NCBI GenBank assembly: GCA_034190875.2
Contig: CM067354.1
Span: 42,352,775 to 42,416,774 of the forward strand
Direction of reading: 5' to 3'
Length of the DNA stretch: 64,000 bases
Source of the DNA: Urechis unicinctus
Taxonomy: Eukaryota > Annelida > Polychaeta > Xenopneusta > Urechidae
The notes under the pieces were generated by a model. It did no database searches, had not been told where the DNA came from, and saw only the letters and a program-made list of their open reading frames with translations. The translations under genes were made by a program, and so were the position numbers. Shown here in pieces: positions 24,850 through 37,239 of this stretch. How positions within the stretch are numbered: the first letter of the stretch is position 1; each line of letters begins with the position of its first letter.

Positions 24850-25920
24850 GATGGCCACCTTATGGTGACAGGTGGTCAAGCCAAGCAGACCGTTAGGTCC
24901 ATAGATGCCCTGATCATTAACAGTTGATTACTGATTAAGTATAGGTTAAAAACCTATTATTACCTTTATCCTTAAAATGTATATCAAGTTGGTTCTTCAA
25001 AGAGTTCAGTGAATTGGCAGAAACTATCTCGGCTGGTAAACTATTCCATGTGTCACAACGCTAATGGAAATAATATCTTCTTCATTTTGTCCATTGGTTT
25101 TTTCGATGAGTACGAATGTCCCCGAAGCCTTCCGTTCTCAGCAATGTGAAGCTGAAAAACTAATATCATCTAATCCATTGTATACCTGGATCGGGACCCC
25201 ACAGAGACACCGTGTTTTAAGAGTTTTCAGTCCTAACAAGCGCAATTTTCGTTCATAACATAACTCCGACATTCCGGCTGCGAGCTTAGTTGCACCTCTT
25301 TGTGCTTTTTCTGATATATCTGTCTCGCTGAAGGAATGGTGACCAAGCCAGAAATGCATATTCTAAATGGTACAAAACAAGTGCCTTATACAACGATACA
25401 ACGTCCCTTAGAGCGACTTGTGAACATCCGTCTGATCATCCCGGCAATCTTGTAAGCCTTTACTGCTGCTGCACTGTTATGGTTACTGGATATAAATGAC
25501 CGGTTATGACATCTAATTCCCTTTGTTCTGACACGTCATCTGCAATAGAATTGCCCATTGGGTATTTACATTTTTAATTTGCCCGACCTGTATGTAGTAC
25601 CTTTGTTTAAGTTAATAAACATTTGCCAATCATTTCCCCAGTCTATCAATATATTTAAGCTGTGTTGAAAGTTATATGCCTGGTTTTCGTAGTAAGATTT
25701 GGTGTCATCTGCTAATTATCTAACATCATGTCAACAGCACTGTGTAGATCATTAGGGGACTAAGATAAAAACGAGTTCCAGGACCGACCTTTGAGAGACT
25801 CCACTAATAACCCTCGCCTAATCTTCTTTAACGTCATTAATCACCACCAATAATTCAGTTGCAGATGGTGGGGAACTTTATCAAACGCCTTTTTAAAGTT
25901 CTAATAATTAACATCTACAT
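24850..25920 (-). pseudogene. Non-LTR retrotransposon reverse transcriptase remnant (CR1/RTE-like), 3' end
   Basis: On the minus strand scattered frames follow the order of an invertebrate non-LTR reverse transcriptase: a FKKAFDKVPHHLQ-like segment near 25890, KVLHTGRAN near 25600, AGMIRRMFTSRSK near 25425, then QRGATKLAAGMSELCYERKL, RLLGLKTLKTRCLCGVPIQV and YNGLDDISF (25300-25140), and GRLRGHSYSSKKP near 25110. Many stops and shifts; no start or endonuclease. It differs in sequence from the remnant at 2945-3990. Confidence 0.72.
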
Positions 25921-26436
25921 GGTTCTACCATTTTAGTAACGTCCTCTTGAAATTCCAAAGGGATGGGAATGAAGGACCACATTATAAAAAACATGCTGAA
26001 ATTTATTTTATCAGTTGTAGCTTAGTAAGTGTTTCCATTATCATTCTAACCACGGATATTGAGCTGGCAAAGACTAAGTAAGCTTCAACACAGCTAATTA
26101 ATATCACAAGTACAACGAATGAATTTTCTTAGAGATAAGTCCATGATTTCCGTTTGTGTCACCGCTAGACTGGCGGCATTCTGTCCAACATGCAGTTTCG
26201 TAATGATCATATATTTCTAGTGAAACTATTTGCCACCATAGCGGTGTAGGGTAAAGCAGGTGTCAAAGATTAAGCATCACAATTAAGGAAGCCAATTGGC
26301 GTTGTAATATCTTCTCTCTTTAAGATAGGCAAAGTTTGCCTGGGCGCCCAAATAAACAACCGACATTGAGGCGCCAGCATAGGTCTTGCTCGTGTGCTCA
26401 GTCAATAATGATTCTTATAACGATGATAGTGATCAA

Positions 26437-26478
<42 letters not shown>

Positions 26479-26935
26479 AATGATGATGATGATGGTGATG
26501 ATGATACCAAAAGAGATGATGATAAAGGAGATTATGATCATAATCATGATGAACAATAGAATGATTTGTATGACGATGACAATCATCATGATCAAGATGG
26601 GCAATTATGGTTGTTCTGCTTAAAAATGTAATTGTCAGGGAATTTCATCAGTTCAAATGACGACGGCGATGTGATGATGATGCTGATAATGTTAATGATG
26701 ATGTATTTACCCAGTACCCCATCTTTTATTGGCCTCTTATTAACTTGGTGAGCAGTTTCATCATATTCGTCACTTCCTCTGCCAGAAACATTGCCAACTG
26801 GAACCATATTGTTCACCGTCTGACCTATTCCCTCGGCGGTTCTTATACATGGTCATTAATGCTCTGCTGAGCTATGAAGTATTTTTAGCAACTAAAGCCA
26901 AAGTTTGCTATATTACATACACTGACGGATCAACA
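25921..26935. other. No gene; (GAT)n microsatellite at 26438-26512
   Basis: About 25 GAT/ATG units at 26438-26512 inside a longer GAT-rich stretch (26400-26720). No exon recognised. Confidence 0.6.
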
Positions 26936-27515
26936 TAAAAGACACTCAGAGGTGGAGAAGAGTAGACCTTGTGTTCACTTTACCAGGTCAACAGACACTC
27001 AGAGGTGGAGACCAGTAAGCCTCATGTTCACTTCACCAAGACAACAGACACTCAGAGGTAGAGAAGAGTAAACCTCGTGTTCACTTCACCAAGACAACAG
27101 ACATTCAGAGGTAGAGAAGAGTAGACCTCGTGTTCACTTTACCAAGACAACAGACACTCAGAGGTAGAAAAGAGTAAACCTCGTGTTCACTTTACCAAGA
27201 CAACAGACACTCAGAGGAAGAGACCAGTTAGCCTCGTGTTCACTTCACCAAAACAACAGATACTCAGAGGTAGAGAAGAGTAAACCTCGTGTTCACTTCA
27301 CCAAGACAACAGATACTCAGAGGTAGAGAAGAGTAAACCTCGTGTTCACTTCGCCGTGACAACAGATAATTAGAGGTAGAAAAGAGTAAACCTCGTGTTC
27401 ACTTTACCAAGACAACAGACGCTCAGAGGTAGAGAAGAGAAAAGTTTGTATTCACTTTACCAGGTCAACAGACACACAGAGGTAGAGACGAGTAAACCTC
27501 GTGTTCACTTCATCC
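26936..27515. repeat. 53-bp minisatellite, about 11 copies
   Basis: A unit beginning CAACAGACACTCAGAGGTAG, followed by AGAAGAGTAAACCTCGTGTT and CACTTCACCAAGA, is repeated with small substitutions. It ends where the segmental duplication begins (about 27527). Confidence 0.93.
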
Positions 27516-28489
27516 AGTCAATCTATGGACCGTTTTCTTTCTTAGCGTCAAATATTATGCTTTGGGAAGCAAGGTTTCCTTGCCAAAGCGCATACAACGT
27601 CAATCACACTCAATGAGTCTGTCATATCGTTTTGTCTGTGTTAAAAGTCATTCCTGATTGTTCACAACGATTGATCCATTTAAGATGCTTGATTATATTA
27701 AAGAAATTGGATTATTATATAGGTTTTAAGAAATCGATATAATTCTAATGCATTTTACATAAATCAACTCAATTAATGAAATAAAAAATGGTTCAGTTGT
27801 TTTGGTCTCCATTCTACTCCTGAATTTATTCTTTTCTCTTCGTATTTCCCCACTTTTGTAGGCACCATATACCACCTAGTGTTGAAGTGCGGTTAAGACC
27901 TTCACTTACCTTACCTTACAAACATATATCAGTATGTACTGGACATGTTTTTCTACAACTCAAATACCGCAACAATGTTCACAGAAATCCGAGTAATTGA
28001 CACAGCGCAAAAGGCGCACCCTGTATGGTGTAACGATAACGGGGGTTAAGTAAGCAGTTATAATTGAAGGATTACCAGACAGCATTTTATATCTGCATTA
28101 AAAGTGCTCTTGATTTTGGAGAAAAAAATCACATGATGTCTGGCTTTGGGACCATAGCCCCTCAAGCCTACACAAGCTATATAGGTGTGCATGGACAAGT
28201 GTCAGCTGTAAAGATCATTATTGACAACTAGTAGGTGTTAAAATCTGAAACGACAGCTAGCAGCTGAAAGGTCTGTAAGGTCAACTAGCAGTTGTCAAGG
28301 TCTGTATCAACATTATAGATGAATAACTAGCAGCTGTGAAATTCGGCATTGACAACTATCAGCTGTTATGGTCTGTAAAGACAACACGCAGTTGAGAAGG
28401 TGTGTGTGGACAAGTCGCAGCGGTTAATATCGACAGGGACAACTAATTACTGTGAAGGTATGTATGCACAACTAGCCGCTGATAAGATC

Positions 28490-28985
28490 AGTGTAGACAG
28501 CAAGCGGCTCTGAAGGTGTGCATGGATAAATAACGGCTCTGGGGGTGTGTACGGACAAATAACGGCTCTGAGGGTGTGCATGGATAAATAGCGGTTCTCA
28601 GGGTGTGTATGGACAACTAGCGGCTCAGAGGGTGTGCATACAACCACTGGCTCTGAGGGTGTGTATGGACAACTAGCGACTCTCAGGGTGTGTACGGACA
28701 ACTAGCGGCTCTCAGGGTGTGTACGGACAACTAGCGGCTCACAGGGTGTGTGCGGACAACTAGCGGCTCAAAGGGTGTGTACTGACAGCTAGCGGCTCTC
28801 AGGGTGTGTGCGGACAACTAGCGGCTCTCAGGGTGTGTACTGACAACTAGCGGCTCTCAGGGTGTGTGTGGACAACTAGCGGCTCTCAGGGTGTGCGCGG
28901 ACAACTAACGGCTCTCAGGGTGTGTACTGACAACTAGCGGCTCTCAGGGTGTGTGCGGGCAACTAACGGCTCTCAGGGTATAAAA
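28490..28985. repeat. 29-bp minisatellite (GGACAACTAGCGGCTCTCAG)
   Basis: About 16 copies of a 29-bp unit containing GACAACTAGCGGCTCTCAGG and GTGTGT. Looser relatives (ACTAGCAGCTGT) spread over 28200-29580. Confidence 0.92.
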
Positions 28986-29149
28986 TCAATGTGGACAGCT
29001 AGCATCCGTGAATATCTGCATGGTCAACTAGTGATGATCGCAACGGAAAACTAGCATGTAAGTATGGATAGCTAGCAGATGTAATGATTTTTTGACAATT
29101 AGTAACTGCAAAGTCTGAAAGACTAGCAACTAGAAATATCGGCATGGAC

Positions 29150-29312
29150 AACTAGCAGCTGTTAAGATATGAATGGACAACTAGCAGCTGTAAAGATATG
29201 AATGGACAACTAGCAGCTGTAAAGATATGAATGGACAACTAGCAGCTGTAAAGATATGAATGGACAACTAGCAGCTGTAAATATATGAATGGACAACTAG
29301 CAGCTTTAAACC
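29150..29312. repeat. 29-bp minisatellite (ATGGACAACTAGCAGCTGTA), near-perfect
   Basis: Five almost identical 29-bp units (GGACAACTAGCAGCTGTAAA then GATATGAAT). The period and core match the array at 28490-28985, so both come from one ancestral unit. Confidence 0.93.
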
Positions 29313-30765
29313 TAGCGCTAATAACAAGCAGATGCAAATATGCGTTTAGTCACAATCATCTGTATGGGTGTGTAAAGACAACCAGCAGCTGTATAAGTCA
29401 GCAAAGACAGCTAGAAGCTGTAAAAGTCTTTAATGACAGCCATCAGCTGTATAAGGACAGTCAGCTACTGTGTAATTTTGATGGGACAACCAACAACTGT
29501 ATAAGTCTACATGTAAAGCCAGCGGGTGCATTCACCTTTTAAAGCATTCAGCAGCTGTGTAAGTCTATAAGGGCAGCAAGCAGTTTGGTCTTTTGTGAGG
29601 TATTTATGGCGGATGAACAACTGGTATTAAAGGAAAGCTCATGCGAGAAACCGCCGCTTGCTGGGCATTTCCTTCCTGGGGGTACGACCTTGACCTGTTA
29701 CAGGCACTAGCGTTATAGAGCCGAATCGCGTCCGCCTATCGGAAAAAGGCAGGAATTACTGATGTGAATGAGCTCGGAAAAAAAAATTACCCATGTTTTG
29801 AAGTTGACAGAATCCACTGTATGGTCTAGCGCAGGTTGTTCATTTGAGCTGAGCACTACAGAAGACCTTATTAGTAAGGTCGATATGTTTACAAAATGAT
29901 ATTCTGTATATACGCGAGAATATATGCTTGATTGTGCGCATGCTGCCAATGTGGCACAAAGCATGAGGGAATTCGATCTAACGATTTGAGCTCCTTTAAA
30001 CTTACATCCCAGAAGCTAATTACCACTCAATCTCAACTAAACATCACTGAACAAACATAGAGCATTGAGGGGAAACTAGATATTTGGGTTGTATTCCTAG
30101 GCTTGCTTAACTAACTTTACACCTATTACCCTGTCATCCAACAGCTCCCCTCTACATAGTGTTGCGTAATGCATGACCATACGTCAGTCACATCTGCTCG
30201 ATATCATTTCTTTTAATCCGACTATGTAACTTTGTTCAACAATAAATATATTCCTTCCTGATTCCAGAAATCATACTACAGTAGGAAATATTTCTCGTCG
30301 TCAGATGATTGAAAATTTACACTGTCAATAATATTTGCCCTGGTGCCATTGTGAGAGATCTATTGGCTGCACTGGCGAATGGAGCCGCTCACAAAGCTCG
30401 TCCTAGACCCTCAGGCTGCTTCCGTCCACCCCAACCCCGTCCTTGTCAAACTTCCTTGCCTCTCACCACAAAGCTTCCTCTGCAAAGACGCCAAATATCA
30501 CAACAAACACTTTTATATTGACCTTTTGCGTATTGTGAGCTTTCCACAAACCTTCTCCTCGCACTGAACGATGATATTAAATAAAAAGGAAAGGAAGTTA
30601 AGCGCTTGACAAGATAAATAGTTAAGCTAACTGCGCCGATCATGCTACCAACTCGACTCTCATTCGACCAGAGCAACCTCGTCTGAACAACTGGTCAACT
30701 CAGTGTAAGTCATATCACACGTTATTATCCTGGATGACCCACGCTTCTGGGGACTGAACACAGCA

Positions 30766-33700
30766 ATGACGTCATGGGCGCTGACCGCCATGTTACTGAT
30801 AGGTGTCGGCACCTTTTGCATCCCGTCAACTCATGTAAGTATCCTTTTCTCTCCATACCAACCCTAACACACCGCTGTAGAATATACAAGTCATATGTAC
30901 TTCTGATTGTACAAACTGAGCAACGTGAGACGATGACCCCAGGTCAGAGCACTATAACTATTATTCTTGTTCCCGACTCACAAGGGGGAGTCTGTGGGTG
31001 AGCTAGATTAACATTTGTTTGGCAATATGATATGAAATACTCTACGGTTATGTCATTTAACCACTCCTCTGCTGTAAACAGGCAATCAATTAGGATGTTT
31101 TAACGATAACTCCAACGACCGCGCGTTGGAGGTGGATTTGTTCACACAACAATCAACAGACGGTGACCAGGTGCGTCGCCCAGTGTCAACAGTGGAACCA
31201 CACCTACGCCGGACTTGAGGTAAATACTGCGCCTCAGATAGACCGATAACTTCAGACCCGGGCTCTGCTGTCAATAGAAGCTGTTGCTTTATGATGTTCG
31301 TACGATGGTCATACGAATGCATCTCATAACCGTTATGATGCTGCAGTATGGGAACAGATGTTACTGTGGAGACCGTCATGATTACAGCAGACACGGCATC
31401 CGAGCGCTGAGTGACTGTGAGACGCCATGCGCAGGTAACGCCAGTCAACAATGTGGCGGAAACCTCCGCATCGCTGTCTACACAGGTACATAATCAGGAA
31501 ATGTGTCAATGTACATTTGGTTTGTATATCATGTATTTTATATCGCTTAATGATAGAATATCAATATGCTGGTATTCAATACACGTGAACTCATCTCCTT
31601 TACTTTGATTCTAATGGAAATAAGTTTATAAGTTACATTAATATTTACCGTGTGTATTCTGACAAGAGATTATCACGCTCGAGTTCATTCACGAATGACA
31701 GTCAGTTTGTTTCGAATGTACAGCTTGATGCAGTGTGGGGTTACGTGGATATCTCACTTTATTCATTCTCGAGTTCAGACTATTATTAGAGTTAATTTAC
31801 TTCATGCTCATTGCTTGCCCTTCATTGATCTCCACACATGGAACTTGGCGTCCATTCAAAATCCCTACCTTAAAAAAACTCCCACAGCGCCTGTTAATTC
31901 CTTGATATGCACATTTTTGGTTCATGCGACCAGTCTATACGTTAACCAAGTACATTAACCAATAGAGCAATTACTTACTTGGCTACACCATGAAGAGCCT
32001 TCACTGTCATCTCCAGTATAATGAATGTTGTTCTCAATGTTTCCAGTGTGTGCCCCGGGTGAGTTCAGCGATGGAGCAGGTGCGTGTGGCAGTCTATGTT
32101 ACTGTGATGCTGGTCACGTGTGTAGATACCATGACGGCCAGTGTCCCGCGGGATGTCAGCCAGGCTGGACGGGACTAAGCTGTAACAAGTTAGGTCAGTC
32201 TCCTACAGCTACCCTGTACTGCTCCTAATGGGTTCATCTTGCTTCACTGATGCCTCTGGGTGGGCTATAATTACTGATAGCAATCGCCGAGAGAGATCAA
32301 CCTGAGATAAATGCCTAAACTAGCGATAATATTACAACGTTGGTGATTTGGTAAACGATCTCAGATATTGTTTGTTTACAGATTGCAATCACGCAAATGG
32401 TGGCTGCGAGCAGATCTGTGACAGCGCACTGAATAAGTGCTTCTGTCATGACAATTACCTGGTCGACCCCAACGACGAATCGCTATGTATAGGTCAGTGA
32501 ATGACGCGATCTTTCTCAGGCACTTCATGAATATTCATGTTATAAACCACGCCTTAATGTGTATCAGATATCGACGAGTGTGACACGGTGAAAAGATCAG
32601 TGTGCCATGAATGCGTGAACACGCCGGGTTCCTATTACTGTGAATGTGACAGCGGTTACAGGACGACAGAGAATGGCACCGTCTGTGAGGGTAAGTGGCT
32701 TCCATCCACTTATGTGACAGTGGCTATGTTATCACTGTATGGAGTCGATCCGTCATCAGGCGTCACAGCCGAGCACTTTTCTGAATATGGCGGTAGCGTG
32801 TTTGGTCGTCTTGAAGGGCAACGAAAAGTCGAAGATGACAATAAACGGTCTGAAGCAAGACTCTAGTGATGGCTATCTTGAGTAGAGCATTGCTCTGGTG
32901 AAGCTTGCATCTGTAAATTATTTTAGTACAGACGGCCTTTAACGAAAGCGTACCAGTTCGACCATAAGATATGACTTACGAGTTTGCAACCACACAATTG
33001 ATGAAGACCTTCAGTAGCCTTTTTGAATAATACAGAGGCCCCTTTAAGCAACTGGTACCGGTTAAATTTTAACTCACGGGAACGCAATGATATTAAAACG
33101 ATGCTATATTTAACACAATGACTATTTGTTATATAATTGGAATGGTGAAGAGCCATAAGTGGATGTCCCAAAAACATGTGTTATAATACTAAACTTCCCC
33201 CCTGTAACCCCCATTTATTATCAGCAAGATATGCCAGCCTAGCCTATCGTGTGGACCGGTCAAGGGTCACGGAAAAGTGGGTCAGCTGACCCGCGGGACC
33301 CTTTATAAGGACCACAGATGGGTCAGTCACGGAGCCGTACATGACCTTAGCAGCCAGAAACGGCTTTAAATGAACAAACGAACGAACGAACAGTCACGGA
33401 AAGATCAACTAGTCAGGGACAGGATTCAGACAGCGAGATTCCCAGGGAGCTTCATTGTTGAAATTTTATAAACCAAATAAGCATCTCTGCTCCAGGACTC
33501 GGGTTATTCCTCTGGCTAGTCCCCACTCCAGCATCCACAGGCAGCAAAGTAACATTACTATAACGAAGAGCGCGCATTAGCAAGAAAAACTAGCTTAAGA
33601 CATGGCAACGCCACTTAGCGTTTTGAGGTCACATCGAGCGCTATAGTTAGTTAGTTAAATATCAGCCTCATCGCAAGTGGTATAGGGCATTCACCTATCG

Positions 33701-36700
33701 TGTGTGCCCAGACAGCCTGTCGCAAGATCTACTCGTGCGTCCATCATATCACAAGAGCACCTAACACTGAGGGTCTATGTTTGCGTGTCAGCAGATGAGC
33801 AATGACATGACACTTTAGCTTTCTCTATTTCCATGTCAACGCAGAGCATCCGAAAGGGAGCAAGTGTATCAGCTGTGATTCCTGTCAACACAGAGCATCC
33901 AGAAGGGAGCTAGTGTATCAGCTGTGATCCCTGTCAACACAGAGCATCCGAAAGGGAGCAAGTGTATCAGCTGTGATTCCTGTCAACACAGAGCATCCGA
34001 GAGGGAGCTATGTATCGGCTGTGATCCCTGTCAACACAGAGCATCCGGATGGGAACTAGTGTATCAGCTGTGATTCCTGTCAACACAGAGCATCCAGAAG
34101 GGAGCTAGTGTATCAGCTGTGATTCCTTTCAACACAGAGCATCCGGGAGGGAGCTAGTGTATCAGCTGTGATCCCTGTACGAGAAGCAATACACGCGTGA
34201 GCTAACGGGCGCGAGATACATAGTCAGCTAATAGTGCTGTACTCGTCGTCTTAGCAGGGTTTTATCCTCGTTTATCAGAGTTAATTCCTAAGTTTACCTT
34301 AGACATGAAGAATTTTAAGTCACAAAGTACGAAATCGAATAACCAGTGATAATTCAGTGATATTGCTCAGTTAATCAACACTAATTTTTGCCAGTGGGCT
34401 GATCACCAACTTAATATTCGGTATCGTGTGGATCTGATTGACTGATGTATAGCACTGGCAGTTACCCCGAGGCCGCGCTGCTATGTTCGTGGAGACAGTT
34501 TATAGGTTCCATTTTTAACGATCTACTCTTAAGATCCAGCCTCTACACTCCCCTCACGTGGCACACCTCCACGCGGTACTAGTAGCTGGTCGAGGCCACG
34601 GCTTGAATCAAAGGGCGTGAAGACGATCTTAATAAATTTTGTGGCAGTCAACTTGTGAGCGATACTTTCCCGCGCGATAACGGCCATCAATATGACAGTA
34701 ATCAGCGCACTGCATCTGAACAATTCAAATGTCATGCTTCAATCCGTCTCATCGTCTCCAGACAGCCAATAGCGCCTCAGAGAACCTTCATTAGAGCTAT
34801 TTTGCACCGCCGGGTGACTGATCGGTTCCATGCGGATTTTATAGGATATTCATGTTCAATATGTCCTCAATTAAAGTGTTATGATTGTTTGATGGTTGCT
34901 CAATGATGATTACTGTCCCAGATGAGAACGAGTGCGCGGGAGAGGGCGCTGGTGTGGACGAATCCTGTCACAACTGTACTAACACACCTGGATCTCACCT
35001 GTGTGGTTGTCGGGAGGGATACAGACCAGACAGCACCAACAAAACGTGTTTAGGTCAGCTGGGACTATGCTGTTATTTAATGCTCCACGTTGGTATGCAG
35101 ATAAAGCATCAGTTAAATATGACCAGTAAGAGTGTGATTGATTTAATGTCTTTTCATCAGACTACGATGAGTGTCGGGGAGAAGGCGGCGGGATAGATGC
35201 ATCCTGCCATCGCTGCATCAACACGCCCGGTTCCCACCTGTGTCAGTGTAACCAGGGCTACACGGCGGTGACCAACCAGACGCGCTGTGCGGGTGAGTTA
35301 AGTGTTTCGCATTAGTTCTCCTCCAGTCCCAGATTACAGCTAAACATAGAATGTTTCTGTTCAATGATGATGTTTTCAGACATTGATGAGTGTCACGGTG
35401 AGGGGGAGGGAATCGACAAATCATGCCACACCTGTAATAACACCATAGGGTCGTACTTCTGTACTTGTGATGCTGGGTTTAATCTGACTGTCGACGCTCA
35501 AGGGTGTGTTGGTGAGTTACTCTGGGTCATTAAAAGGCAATTCTTTCGCGCAGAAGGCTTTTTGGTATATCTCAGTTTGCAGCGTCAGGAACAACACAAT
35601 TGTTATGCAGGGAAACCGATTTGAAGACTTTCGTTGCTTCAGCATATTGTCACGAAACATTGCATCACCGATTAAACAGTCAACTGATTGCCTCAATGAT
35701 ATTTATTGTCTCTATAAGAGAACGTGGGTTATTGATTAGCCTAGCGGTTTACGACGGGTCGTAATGTCTAAGATCACACATTAAAACCAGTATAAAACAG
35801 TAGTGTGTAACGTATTAATATCATCTGTTTGCAAAGATTATATTATTTTTTGTATGGAGGGCTTTTGTTTATTACATTCGTACAAAAAAGTGCGTAAATT
35901 TATAATTGATTGGCAAAAAAACCACGCGTATTTAAAATGTTAAGATTCAAGAAATGAACACACACCTCAACATCAATACAATTGAAAACGTCTACAGTTG
36001 TAAACCGTCTATAACATTGCTTTACTCTTTGATAACATACAAAAGGACAGAAGTCGATTTATACAAACTTGCAGGACAGATGCATCCTTACGGTGACCTA
36101 GATATTCATTATTGTTCATTATTATTAGGATAGGGAGTGAATGCATCAATAAGTTGCTCATATTTTTCCACAGACTGTCAACTATTGAATGGATCACATT
36201 CTATATTACAGAATAACTTTGTGGAAAAGTTTGCAGAAGGCACATCTTAGGGGTTAATAAGCACATTGATTAGGCTGCCGTCGTGTAAACAGATGTGGAC
36301 GAGTGTCAGGGCGAGGGAGGTGGCCGCCACCCCTCCTGTCACCAGTGTACCAACACACAAGGCTCACACGTGTGTCAGTGTCGCCATGGTTACAAAGCCG
36401 TCAACGACAGGAAACAATGTGCTGGTCAGTTGCATTATCTTCTGTGGTCTTACAATCATGACGTCATATGAGTTTGTCGGATGTGGTGAGGTGTTAAATG
36501 CTGTAAGCATGAATGTGATAGTGGGTTCTCTCGGCATGTCTTCCAAACATGACTGTGCGATGAGAGTAGTTCGCCATGCCCGCACCTAACATTCCGCGGT
36601 TACACGTCCCAGCAACAGAACTGATGTGTTTTAGCACGGTTTATGTACAATATCAGTCACTAATGACACGCACTGCTTGGTGAATGGTTTGTTGTGATGT

Positions 36701-37109
36701 CACCCTCGCTCCATATCCTCTTGTTGTTAGAAATGACGTAAAACCTCAGTATTTCAGTTCATTTCGTGCTCGTCGTCATTATGACGTCATTGCAGATGTG
36801 GACGAGTGCATTGAGGGCATAGCGGACGCATCGTGCCACAACTGCACCAACACAGAGGGCTCCTACAGCTGCTCGTGTAGTGAAGGCTTCAACCTGACCG
36901 ACAACGGACTCGCTTGTGATTGTGGGTGTTCATTGTATCATAGTCACTCATTGCAAATGTGTTATGTGTGGATTGAACACCTTATTCTCTGCTGCAGCTT
37001 TGATCGAGATTCCACCATCGTCCACGCCAATCGTGTCAATAGCTGTGGGCGTGGTCGTGTCCGCCGTGGTGGTAATTGTCGTCATGGTAGCTGGCTACAT
37101 CATTTACAG
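30766..37109 (+). CDS. Receptor-type tyrosine phosphatase: signal peptide, WSC, EGF repeats and membrane span (exons 1-12)
   Basis: Exons 30766-30834, 31082-31219, 31347-31485, 32047-32193, 32382-32492, 32568-32690, 34922-35053, 35161-35292, 35380-35511, 36293-36424, 36796-36921 and 36998-37109. Exon 1 is a signal peptide (MTSWALTAMLLIGVGTFC) ending at GTAAGT. Exons 2-3 make a WSC domain (LGCFNDNS...CVAQCQQWNHTYAGLE/YGNRCYCGD), but its two halves in exon 2 lie in different frames: one extra base near 31170, and a stop if read on from exon 1. Exon 4 is a MEGF-type EGF (CYCDAGHVC). Exon 5 is a second EGF. Exons 6-11 each encode one calcium-binding EGF opening DIDEC/DVDEC, all with phase 1 borders. 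Exon 12 is the span (IAVGVVVSAVVVIVVMVAGY). Acts at the plasma membrane; ligand unknown. Continues at 37240. Confidence 0.87.
33835..34182. repeat. About 48-bp minisatellite in the intron between EGF exons 6 and 7
   Basis: Seven copies of a unit containing TGTCAACACAGAGCATCC and GTGTATCAGCTGTGAT. The intron (32691-34921) also holds a short (AACG)n run near 33372-33394; no other exon was seen in it. Confidence 0.9.
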
Positions 37110-37239
37110 GTGAGCCAATCACACGGGCTTAACAACATAACCTATTATACATGTACTTACCATTGCTAAGTTGTACCTCGGAAACCATTCTTCTTATGAG
37201 ATAAAGTTCTTGGGATATTTGGGTCGTTTATCGTTGTAG

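Noticed and set aside
26336-26623. Methionine-rich ORF
   Set aside because: Product of the GAT/ATG microsatellite.
28447-28701. Minus-strand ORF with VHTLRAV-type repeats
   Set aside because: Generated by the 29-bp minisatellite.
30774-31001. Alternative start ATG at 30774 for the receptor gene
   Set aside because: It would match the phase of the first half of the WSC exon but gives a hydrophilic start; the frame from 30766 has a clear signal peptide.
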